From Pseudomonadaceae bacterium (GTDB taxonomy: Bacteria > Pseudomonadota > Gammaproteobacteria > Pseudomonadales > Pseudomonadaceae), in contig JAIETJ010000107.1 in NCBI GenBank assembly GCA_019745275.1, positions 1-48,407 on the forward strand: 48,407 nucleotides of DNA, in the 5' to 3' direction. The notes under the pieces are model-generated. The model made no database searches and was not told the origin of the DNA. It saw only the letters and a program-made list of their open reading frames with translations. A program made the position numbers and the translations under genes. Shown here piece by piece: positions 7,954-15,139 of this stretch (positions are counted from its first letter, which is position 1; each line of letters begins with the position of its first letter).

Positions 7954-8613
7954 ATGAATACCGCCGCTTTGCGTCAACTGATCGACCGCGCTCATCAACA
8001 CGAAGCCGCCAGTGGGCAACTGGCCAAACAGCTCGACGCACAGCTAGACCGCCTGCATCCAGCCATTCGTTTGCCCGTTGAAAACGCCCAAGCGGTGCTC
8101 GCCAGCTTCGTCGCGGCCTACATTGCGCAGGTACCCGATCTGCTCGACGCCGCTCAAGCGGTAGCCGCTGAGGCCGGCATCGAAGCGCAAATTAAGCCGG
8201 TGCTAAAAATTGCCGAAGAGTATTTCCTGCAGCCGCCGGCATTGATGAATGGCCATGACGGCCTCGATGGCTTGCTCGATGAGGCCTATCTGGCCCATCG
8301 CTTAGTCGAAGAAATGAATGATCGCTATATCGGCCAATTTGGCCATCCGCTAATCCCAATGGACACTACGGTGGCCAACTTGATTGCCCATCAACTGATT
8401 GGCGAGGTGTTTGCCAACCAACTCGACGACGCCGTGCACCAAACGGTGGAGGGCATGCTCAGCCCGAGCCGTTTTGATCCGGCGCTGCTACAGGCCTACC
8501 GCGAGCAACTGGACGACCCGCAGGTGACCGCCGCATGGCAAAGCTGGCCGTGCCTGTCACGCCACCTCGGGGTTGAGCTGGCGCTGGGGCAAGAGCAGCT
8601 GGTGGCGAGCTAG
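7954..8613 (+). CDS. conserved hypothetical alpha-helical protein, 219 residues
   Basis: A clear gene: GAAGGAGCCAAC precedes the ATG and codon use is like its neighbours. The product is soluble, without signal peptide or membrane helix, acidic, and predicted mostly helical (long runs such as LLDAAQAVAAEAGIEAQIKPVLKIAEEYF). It has no cysteine except one near residue 194 and no catalytic motif I recognise. Points that may help recognition are the central HDGLDGLLDEAYLAHRLVEE and FGHPLIPMDTTVANLIAHQ. It is divergent from coxB with a 377-base gap and is followed by a hairpin-rich intergenic region. I recall similar unnamed proteins in Pseudomonas but assign no function. Confidence 0.7.
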   Translation: MNTAALRQLIDRAHQHEAASGQLAKQLDAQLDRLHPAIRLPVENAQAVLASFVAAYIAQVPDLLDAAQAVAAEAGIEAQIKPVLKIAEEYFLQPPALMNGHDGLDGLLDEAYLAHRLVEEMNDRYIGQFGHPLIPMDTTVANLIAHQLIGEVFANQLDDAVHQTVEGMLSPSRFDPALLQAYREQLDDPQVTAAWQSWPCLSRHLGVELALGQEQLVAS

Positions 8614-8640
8614 TCAACTTCGTCATGGTGGCGGTTGGCA

Positions 8641-8770
8641 GATGTCGGGTTACGCTGCGCGAACCCAACCTGCATAGCTTGGTCGGCGGTTTTACTGTGG
8701 TTTTTTTATGGCCTGCCCTCCGTGGCAGCCACCCCTGCGGGGCCGTCGCTATGCGACGTTAAACATGACT
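8641..8770. repeat. intergenic hairpin repeats (REP-like)
   Basis: The gap between two convergent genes contains several hairpins. GGGTT-A-CGC pairs with GCG-AACCC at 8647-8666, in the context CGGGTTACGCTGCGCGAACC, which looks like the intergenic repeats common in Pseudomonas. GGCCTGCCC/GGGGCC around 8709-8744 and GTCGC-TAT-GCGAC near 8745-8757 also pair. One of these may end transcription of the converging genes. There is no open reading frame worth reporting. Confidence 0.45.
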
Positions 8771-8775
8771 CCCGG

Positions 8776-9063
8776 TCATTTTTTCAGTTTCGGATTAGGG
8801 AAAAACTGCACCGCCTGCACCTTAGGGTCGGCAGGCTTCTTCACTTCGCTGACGTTAACCCGCGTGCCCAGTTCTTTCGGTACCGACTGGCCTTGCTCGT
8901 TGAGGGTGTCGGCGTAACCACAGGCCACGCATTCACGGTGCGGCACACCGTCGACGTCCCACATCTGCACTTTATCCATCTCGCTGCAGGCCGGGCAGAC
9001 TGCCCCGGCGATGAAGCGTTTCTTGCCGATGGTTAGCGGCTTGTCGTTGGCGGCGTCGTTCAT
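8776..9063 (-). CDS. YheV family zinc-ribbon protein
   Basis: A 95-residue protein with two CxxC knuckles, CPAC at about residue 22 and CVACGY at about residue 45, forming a likely zinc ribbon, and a lysine-rich C-terminus (NPKLKK). This matches the YheV family of putative metal-binding proteins, of unknown function. The correct start is the ATG at 9063, which overlaps the prlC stop in an ATGA arrangement, so it is translationally coupled to the oligopeptidase; a longer frame upstream lies inside prlC and is not real. The prlC-yheV pairing is known from other gammaproteobacteria. Confidence 0.85.
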   Translation of the reverse strand: MNDAANDKPLTIGKKRFIAGAVCPACSEMDKVQMWDVDGVPHRECVACGYADTLNEQGQSVPKELGTRVNVSEVKKPADPKVQAVQFFPNPKLKK

Positions 9064-11108
9064 GCTGCCGCCTCGCTCAGGCCGCAATGGCGCAGCAACG
9101 CGTCGATGCTCGGCTCTCGGCCACGAAAGGCGACGAACAAGTCCATCGGCTCTTGCGAACCACCACGGGCCAGAATTGACTCGCGAAAGGCCCGGCCAGT
9201 TTCTGGATTGAGCACGCCGTCTTCCTCGAACTTGGAGAAGGCATCGGCCGACAACACTTCCGCCCACTTGTAGCTGTAGTAACCGGCCGCGTAACCGCCG
9301 GCGAAGATGTGCGCGAAACTGTTGGCAAAGCGGTTATAGGCCGGCGGGCGCATGACCGAGACCTCGGCACGAATCGCCTCCAGCACCTCTAGCACGCTGC
9401 GGCCGTCGCCATGACTGGCGTGCAGTTCGAAGTCAAACAGCGACAGCTCGACCTGCCGGACCATCTGCATGCCGGACTGGAAGTTCTTCGCCGCCAGCAT
9501 CTTGTCCAGCAGGTCTTGCGGCAGTGCCGCGCCCGTTTCGAAATGCCCGGAGATCAGCGCCAGGCCTTGCGGCTCCCAGCACCAGTTCTCCATAAACTGG
9601 CTCGGCAACTCGACCGCATCCCAGGCCACGCCGTTGATGCCCGAGGCACCGGCCTGCTCGACGCGGGTTAGCAGATGATGCAAACCATGGCCGAATTCGT
9701 GGAACAGGGTGGTGACTTCGTCGTGGGTCAGCAACGCCGGTTGGCCATTGACGGCCGGAGTGAAGTTACACACTAAGTTGGCCACTGGGCTGATCAGCTC
9801 GCCGTTGGCGGCGCGGCGTTGATCGCGGGCACCGTCCATCCACGCGCCGCCGCGCTTGTTGGCGCGCGCATAGAGGTCGAAGAAGAACCGTCCAACCGGC
9901 CGGCCCTGCTCGCTAATCTGAAACAGGCGCACGTCCGGGTGCCAGCTGTCGAAGCCCGAAAGCTCCTCAATCTCGATGCCGTACAACTGCTGGACGATGC
10001 CGAACAGGCCGGTCAGCACTTTGTCGATCGGGAACCAGGCGCGCACTTCTTCTTGCGACAGGTTATAGCGCTGCTGGCGCATCTTCTCGGCGTAATAACC
10101 GGCGTCCCAGCTTTGCAGCTCGACGCAGCCCAGTTCACCGGCAAAGGCTTGCAGCTCGGCCAGATCACGCACTGCGAACGGCTTGCCGCGCACCCCAAGG
10201 TCACGCAAGAAGCTCAACACCTGGGCGTTGCTGTCGGCCATTTTGCTGGCCAGCGACAACTCGGCGTAATCGTTAAAGCCGAGCAACTGCGCCAGCTCTT
10301 GGCGCAAATCGAGAATCTCGAGCATCAGCGGGCCATTATCAAACTGACCGGCATTCGGCCCCTGTTCGGAGGCGCGGGTGCAATAGGCGGCATACAGCTC
10401 TTCGCGCAGCGCACGGTCGTCGGCGTAGGTCATGACCGCGTAGTAGCTCGGGAACTCCAAGCTAATCAGCCAGCCATCCAGCTCTTTGGCCTGCGCCGCT
10501 TGCTGCATTTGCGCCTTGGCCGAGTCGGTCAAACCAGCCAGCGCCGCCTCATCGGTGATGTGCTTAGTCCACGCCTGGGTGGCATCCAGCAGCTGGTTGG
10601 AGAAATTACTGGTCAACTCCGACAGTTTCATCTGGATGGCGCCGTAGCGCTGCTGCTCGGCAGCCGGCAGGTCGATCCCAGACAAGCGGAAATCACGCAA
10701 CGCATGCTTGAGGATAGTGCTTTGCGCCGGCTCGAAGTCGGCCGCCGCCGGGCTATTGGCCAGTGCTTGATAGGCCTCGAACAACGGTTTGTTCTGGCCA
10801 ATTTCGGTCCAGTATTGCGACAACTTGGGCAGGCACGCCTCATAGGCGGCGCGCAACTCGGCGTTGTTACAAACCGCATTGAGGTGGCTGACCGGGCTCC
10901 AAGCGCGGCCCAAGCGTGCGCCCAGTTCATCCAGTGCCAGCACCAAGCCGCTCCACGTCGGCGTAGCGGGCTGCTTGGCCAGCAGCTCGCTCATGGCCGC
11001 GCGACTGTCCGCGAGGATCACATCAATGGCCGGCTCGACATGCTCAGGACGGATGCTGGCATAGGGCGGCAGGTCGAACTCTTGCAGAAGCGGATTGCTA
11101 ACAGTCAC
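9060..11108 (-). CDS. prlC: oligopeptidase A (M3 zinc metallopeptidase)
   Basis: A 682-residue cytosolic thimet-type oligopeptidase that degrades short peptides, including cleaved signal peptides. The zinc motif HEFGH is at about residues 470-474 within LFHEFGHGLHHLL, followed by the third ligand region about 28 residues on (ELPSQFMENWCWE). Another M3 landmark is GYYSYKWAEVLSADAFSKFEE near the C-terminus. I prefer the GTG at 11108 (MTVSNPLLQEFDLPPY), since AGGTG lies 8 bases before it; a GTG three codons upstream, at 11117, is the other option. The stop overlaps the start of the yheV-like gene. A 434-residue frame on the other strand is a shadow. Confidence 0.95.
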   Translation of the reverse strand: MTVSNPLLQEFDLPPYASIRPEHVEPAIDVILADSRAAMSELLAKQPATPTWSGLVLALDELGARLGRAWSPVSHLNAVCNNAELRAAYEACLPKLSQYWTEIGQNKPLFEAYQALANSPAAADFEPAQSTILKHALRDFRLSGIDLPAAEQQRYGAIQMKLSELTSNFSNQLLDATQAWTKHITDEAALAGLTDSAKAQMQQAAQAKELDGWLISLEFPSYYAVMTYADDRALREELYAAYCTRASEQGPNAGQFDNGPLMLEILDLRQELAQLLGFNDYAELSLASKMADSNAQVLSFLRDLGVRGKPFAVRDLAELQAFAGELGCVELQSWDAGYYAEKMRQQRYNLSQEEVRAWFPIDKVLTGLFGIVQQLYGIEIEELSGFDSWHPDVRLFQISEQGRPVGRFFFDLYARANKRGGAWMDGARDQRRAANGELISPVANLVCNFTPAVNGQPALLTHDEVTTLFHEFGHGLHHLLTRVEQAGASGINGVAWDAVELPSQFMENWCWEPQGLALISGHFETGAALPQDLLDKMLAAKNFQSGMQMVRQVELSLFDFELHASHGDGRSVLEVLEAIRAEVSVMRPPAYNRFANSFAHIFAGGYAAGYYSYKWAEVLSADAFSKFEEDGVLNPETGRAFRESILARGGSQEPMDLFVAFRGREPSIDALLRHCGLSEAAA

Positions 11109-11221
11109 GGCAAACACCTGTAGGCTGAATATTCTGGGCAGGGCGCGGGCAGTATTCGCCCGGTTATGGCCACCATCTTAAATTACAATCAGCGCAAACC
11201 GCAGCTTAAGAGGGCGCAACC

Positions 11222-11761
11222 GTGAGTATTCGAGCGTATCAAGGTATGACCCCGCAACTCGGCGAGCGGGTATTTATCGACCCAAGCGCCGTGGTGCTGG
11301 GCGATGTAACCCTCGGCGACGACAGCTCGGTGTGGCCGCAGGCGGTGATTCGTGGCGACATGCACAGCATCCGCATCGGCGCGCGCAGCAGCGTGCAAGA
11401 CGCCTGCGTGCTGCACATCACCCATGCCGGGCCATTCAACCCCGAGGGTTTTGCGCTACTTATCGGCGACGACGTAACCATCGGCCACCAAGCCTTGCTG
11501 CACGGTTGTACGGTCGGCAACCGGGTGCTGATCGGCATGGCCTGCATCGTTATGGACGGCGCGGTGATTGAGGATGAAGTGGTGCTCGGCGCCGGCAGCC
11601 TGGTACCACCGGGCAAACGCCTACTCAGCGGCCACCTGTATATCGGCCGGCCGGCGCAATGTGTGCGCCCTCTCACCGAGCAAGAACAGGCGTATTTCAG
11701 TTACAGCGCGGCGAACTACGCGCAACTCAAAGACCGCCATCTCGCCGAAGGCTATGCATAG
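11222..11761 (+). CDS. gamma-class carbonic anhydrase-like hexapeptide protein
   Basis: A 179-residue left-handed beta-helix protein of the gamma carbonic anhydrase family (YrdA/PaaY-like), probably a trimer that may hydrate CO2. Hexapeptide repeats run through the protein, for example VVLGDVTLGDDSSVWPQAVIRGD. The zinc histidines fit VLHITHAG and the pair in TIGHQALLHGC, where family members carry H-x(n)-HxxxxH. Translation starts at a GTG at 11222, preceded by AAGAGGG. It is divergent from prlC with about 110 bases between. Zinc binding is expected but activity in this subfamily is often low, so the enzyme role is tentative. Confidence 0.9.
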   Translation: MSIRAYQGMTPQLGERVFIDPSAVVLGDVTLGDDSSVWPQAVIRGDMHSIRIGARSSVQDACVLHITHAGPFNPEGFALLIGDDVTIGHQALLHGCTVGNRVLIGMACIVMDGAVIEDEVVLGAGSLVPPGKRLLSGHLYIGRPAQCVRPLTEQEQAYFSYSAANYAQLKDRHLAEGYA

Positions 11762-11764
11762 CCC

Positions 11765-11995
11765 TTAATCGTTTTTTTGGTAGACGATCTTTTGACTACC
11801 AAACGCGCAGCTGCCCACCACCATGCTCGGGTCAGTGGCTTCGGCATTGCTGACTATTTCTAGGGTGTAACTGCTGACCCCGGCGGCTTGAATTTTGATT
11901 TCAATCTCCTGTTTTAATTGTTCGCAGTCTTTCGGCGCGGCCAGCAACGAGGTGCTGCACAGCATAAGGGCAAGGGCGCTAAGGCGTAGGGACAT
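11765..11995 (-). CDS. DUF1161 family small periplasmic protein (copy 1)
   Basis: A 76-residue protein with a signal peptide (MSLRLSALALMLCSTSLLAA) and a small domain with two cysteines, CEQLKQEIEIKIQ and GSCAFGSQKIVY, likely joined by a disulfide. This is the DUF1161 pattern. The ATG at 11995 follows CAGGAGTTTTT; a longer frame to 12061 is not supported. A paralogue lies at 18917-19141, sharing the C..L..EI..K.QA.GV..Y.LE pattern and the C-terminal VVGSC-x4-KxIVY. It ends 3 bases from the carbonic anhydrase stop, on the opposite strand. The function of the family is unknown. Confidence 0.85.
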   Translation of the reverse strand: MSLRLSALALMLCSTSLLAAPKDCEQLKQEIEIKIQAAGVSSYTLEIVSNAEATDPSMVVGSCAFGSQKIVYQKND

Positions 11996-12232
11996 AAAAA
12001 CTCCTGAATAAAGCTTGATGGCATCTTCCGGCACGCTGACGTATATGCACACAGCTGCCATTTGGCCGTAGGCAAGCCGCGCCGTCAGCGTGGTTAAAAA
12101 TCATAATGAGAGTTGACTAGGCAAGCAGCAAACTTCAACTACGCTTGCCAAACGACGACTCGGCAAACGTCGCAAACGCGCACCGATACGCCACCTCCCT
12201 CTCTACTATGGTGCTGCGAAAAGGAAGTTAAT

Positions 12233-13378
12233 ATGTCAGGTATCGACCTCTGGGGTGACGACATTAGCTGCGAAAGCCCACCCGTTGCGGTGCCGCCGCT
12301 ACCGATTTACCTGATTGCAGATACCGAACCGCATGAGCGTTGGCGCGCCAGCCTTGAGCCTGAAGGCATCCAATTTTGTGACCGACTCAGCGACGACTGC
12401 CAACTGATTTTGGTCGATGAAAGTTGTCCGGATTACCTGCATCAGTTAGCCGAGTGGCCCAGCAACGACGAGCAACGCCGCCCGCCGGTATTTTTTATGG
12501 TCAACAACGGCGCCGAGCCAGACTGTATGCGCGCTTTCTCGGCCGGTGCCGACGACTACGTACACCTGCCGATTACCCCTGAAGCGCTCGCCGCAAGGCT
12601 GAAACGGGCCAAGGTGCAGTTGCACGACAGCATTAATATCCGCCAGCAACTGTCTTCCTCATCGACCATTGCCTTTCAATCGATGAGTATGAATGCCGAG
12701 TTGGGCCGTATCCTGCAGTTTATGGAGGCCAGTTTTAGCAGCAAAACATTTGCCGAGGTGGCGGCACTGACGCTAAAAGTGCTCAACGAACTTGGGCTTA
12801 ACGCCAGTTTGGGGGTCTTTCACGACGGCGGCTTAGAATACTTTTGCGACGACGGCATCAAACGGCCTATCGAGCAGGAAGTGATCGAAAATTCCCGTCA
12901 TCTTGGGCGGATTTCCGACTTCGGCGCGCGGACCATTTTGAACTACCCCAGCTTTGGCCTACTAATCCGCAATATGCCGCTGGATGATCCGCTGCGTTAC
13001 GGCATTCTCAAAGACCATATCTGTTATCTGGGCAACGGCTTGGATGCGCGCTGCGTGGCAATGATCACCGAGCGCAGCGCCAATGAACGCGCTATACGGA
13101 TTCAGGCCACCGCCTCGGTCCTGCAACAGATGATCGCCGAGATGGAACACGCCAAACTGGAGGTCACCCGCAGTAGCACCCAAGAGTTGCAAGGCATGCT
13201 CGACAATTTGCAGTTCGGTTTCTCTAACCTCAGCCTAACCGGCTCCGAAGAAAACGTGCTGGTTAACCTGTTAACCGAGTCCGGCGACCGCATTCATGCC
13301 TTATTCAAAAGCGCCGCCGAGCAAGATCAGCTGTTTCAAATGCTCCTTAGCGGCGTAGCGAAAACCCTCGAGCGCTAG
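12233..13378 (+). CDS. degenerate receiver-domain protein with C-terminal sensory region
   Basis: A 381-residue cytoplasmic protein. Residues about 22-130 resemble a response-regulator receiver: YLIAD at 26-30, LILVDES with Asp62 in the acceptor position, and FSAGADDYVHLPITPEAL near the end. The match is imperfect. The acid pair is reduced to one aspartate, and the invariant lysine before proline is Leu112, so phosphorylation may be lost. Residues about 150-300 (starting FQSMSMNAELGRILQFMEASF) form a GAF-like domain by feel, followed by a helical, coiled-coil-like region (about 300-380: TASVLQQMIAEMEHAK). There is no output DNA-binding, GGDEF or HD motif. The start at 12233 follows AAGGAAG. 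The function is unknown; signalling is inferred. Confidence 0.75.
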   Translation: MSGIDLWGDDISCESPPVAVPPLPIYLIADTEPHERWRASLEPEGIQFCDRLSDDCQLILVDESCPDYLHQLAEWPSNDEQRRPPVFFMVNNGAEPDCMRAFSAGADDYVHLPITPEALAARLKRAKVQLHDSINIRQQLSSSSTIAFQSMSMNAELGRILQFMEASFSSKTFAEVAALTLKVLNELGLNASLGVFHDGGLEYFCDDGIKRPIEQEVIENSRHLGRISDFGARTILNYPSFGLLIRNMPLDDPLRYGILKDHICYLGNGLDARCVAMITERSANERAIRIQATASVLQQMIAEMEHAKLEVTRSSTQELQGMLDNLQFGFSNLSLTGSEENVLVNLLTESGDRIHALFKSAAEQDQLFQMLLSGVAKTLER

Positions 13379-13391
13379 TCCATCTCCCTGA

Positions 13392-14450
13392 CTACGGCTG
13401 AGTTTGCAGCGCTTGTAATGCAGCGTTGCGCTCGGCCAGTGGCAGCGCCGCCAGCTGCTCGGCGCGTGAGTAGAAGCACGACCAGTCATCCGCACATTGT
13501 TTAAACAGCGCGCTAAATGCCGGCAGCCACTGTTCATACAAACCAAAGGGCAGCAGCTTGGCGTTATTCAGCGGCGCATTAACCCAGCCATCGTAGCGAC
13601 CCCGGCCGGCCCATTGGCGTTCGCGTAATTGCTGGTAGTCGGCGCGCAGCCGAGCAAATTCCGCCTGTTTGCCAGTACGCAAGGCGGCTGCGGGTAAATC
13701 ACGGGCGTACAAGACAGCTAAGCGCTCACGACTGGCCAGCACCAGGGCGATAAATTGCTCGCGCTGCTGACGCCCCAGCCCATCAAGCTCAGCCTCGCCA
13801 CGACTGGCCAACCACTGGCGCAAGCCTTGCTGCTCGACAAAACTGGCAAACGACTCGTTAAAGCGCGTGTCATCTTGGACATACAGCCGCTGGTGCGCCA
13901 ACTCATGGAAGATCAGCGCCGCTAAGCGTTGGTCATCCCAATGCAGCATGCTGCTGAGCAGCGGATCGTCGAACCAACCCAAGGTCGAATAGGCCTCAAC
14001 CCCGGCCACATAAGTGTCTAAACCTTGCTGTTTAAGCAGCGCGGCCGCGGCCTGGGCGTCGGCCTCTTGGTAATAGCCGCGATAGGCCACGCAACCGGCA
14101 ATCGGAAAGCACGACAACCGCGGGGCCAAAGACAGCTCCTCCGTGGCGAACAGGTTCCACACCACATAGGGCCGTTGAATATCGGCATAGGAGCGATAAC
14201 TGAGGTTGTCGGGTAGCAGCAACTGCGCGCTGGCAAAGGTGCGTGCGGCTTGCGCCAAGGCCAGGCGTTGCTGCAAGGGCGCCGGGGTGGCGGGGTCGGC
14301 CAGCAGTTGGCTGACCGGCTGGCGCGCCTGCAACAATGCATACTGCCCAACGGCCAATTGCTGGTAGTAATTAACCGTCGAACACCCGCCCAGCAGCAAC
14401 GCCAGTAGCAGGCTGAAAGTAATACGCGCTAAGCGGCTGATTGGGCTCAT
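13392..14450 (-). CDS. lipoprotein aminopeptidase-like metallopeptidase
   Basis: A 352-residue protein matching the predicted aminopeptidase family COG4324. The start at 14450 gives a signal peptide ending in the lipobox LLGGC, so it should be lipid-anchored. The zinc motif HELAH is at residues 182-186 (LIFHELAHQRLY), with a downstream glutamate-containing segment NESFASFVEQQG giving the likely third ligand. Other family marks are RPYVVWNLFATEELSL and YRGYYQEADAQAAAA upstream. It is divergent from a small lipoprotein gene (63-base gap). An extended frame to 14510 lacks a signal peptide and is rejected. Activity has not been shown for the family as far as I know. Confidence 0.88.
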   Translation of the reverse strand: MSPISRLARITFSLLLALLLGGCSTVNYYQQLAVGQYALLQARQPVSQLLADPATPAPLQQRLALAQAARTFASAQLLLPDNLSYRSYADIQRPYVVWNLFATEELSLAPRLSCFPIAGCVAYRGYYQEADAQAAAALLKQQGLDTYVAGVEAYSTLGWFDDPLLSSMLHWDDQRLAALIFHELAHQRLYVQDDTRFNESFASFVEQQGLRQWLASRGEAELDGLGRQQREQFIALVLASRERLAVLYARDLPAAALRTGKQAEFARLRADYQQLRERQWAGRGRYDGWVNAPLNNAKLLPFGLYEQWLPAFSALFKQCADDWSCFYSRAEQLAALPLAERNAALQALQTQP

Positions 14451-14513
14451 AGCCGGCAGGCTAACCCAGCCGATGCAGCGGCGGTAGACTCGACCGCAAT
14501 CACGGAGCAAGCC

Positions 14514-14930
14514 ATGCGAGCAATTCTGCTATTACCTAGCCTGTTACTGCTCAGCGCCTGCGCGGGGCCTTTACCCAGCGCCGATCCGCAGCAAGCCTGG
14601 GTCACGGTGCAAGGCGCGCCCGGTGTCTCGCTAATGGCCACGCGCCTGAATGACCTCGCGGTAAACGACGGCCGCTACTTTCAGCTCAGCCCCGGCGCCC
14701 ATACCCTGCAAGTACGCTTGCAGTTTGAGTTACCCGGCGGCGGCGCGAATGGCTTGCGCGAGCCCGTAACCCGCAGCTGCCTGTTTGCTATCAATTATGC
14801 GCAGTTTGCCGCCGGCCAGGCGTATCGCCTCAAGGGCGGCCAGCAAGGCTATCGCGGCTGGGTACGCCTGTATGACCCACAACAACAGGTATTGGCACGC
14901 GGCAAAGAGTTGCGCTGCGGCGGCGTTTAG
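14514..14930 (+). CDS. small lipoprotein, PEGA-like (paralogue 1)
   Basis: A 138-residue lipoprotein with lipobox LSAC at about residue 16. The mature part shows DPQQAWV near the N-terminus and YFQLSPGAHTLQVRLQ in the middle, then a cysteine, then WVRLYDPQQQ and a C-terminal cysteine (LRCGG). The gene at 18432-18833 encodes a related protein with the same order: DPAQAWV, YFQVTPGSHTLSLSFQ, SC, then WLRL and a terminal cysteine. The central stretch resembles the PEGA-type fold seen in cell-surface proteins. CACGGAGCAAGCC precedes the ATG. It sits 209 bases upstream of the arylsulfatase on the same strand. Confidence 0.8.
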   Translation: MRAILLLPSLLLLSACAGPLPSADPQQAWVTVQGAPGVSLMATRLNDLAVNDGRYFQLSPGAHTLQVRLQFELPGGGANGLREPVTRSCLFAINYAQFAAGQAYRLKGGQQGYRGWVRLYDPQQQVLARGKELRCGGV

Positions 14931-15139
14931 CCTAGAACCGTGCATTGATCCAGCGCAAGGGAGCCGCCGCTGTATTGATATTAACTGGCTTGCCGTTTTG
15001 TTAACTAAGCTGCTCTGGACTTGTGCTCTTCTCAGCAGCTCAGCAGCCTGATTCTCGAAACCGCTTAAATCGGGCTAAATTCGTGACTGACGCAACTTTC
15101 AAGCAACCCCCATAGCCGGGTATGCCCGCGCAGGAGTAA

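Noticed and set aside
8641..8770. Possible small RNA gene in the hairpin-rich gap
   Set aside because: The hairpins resemble repetitive extragenic elements, and I see neither a promoter nor a terminator layout that would support an independent RNA.
9819..11123. A 434-codon open frame on the plus strand opposite prlC
   Set aside because: It lies wholly within prlC, has no ribosome site or family likeness, and arises from high-GC codon bias on the opposite strand.
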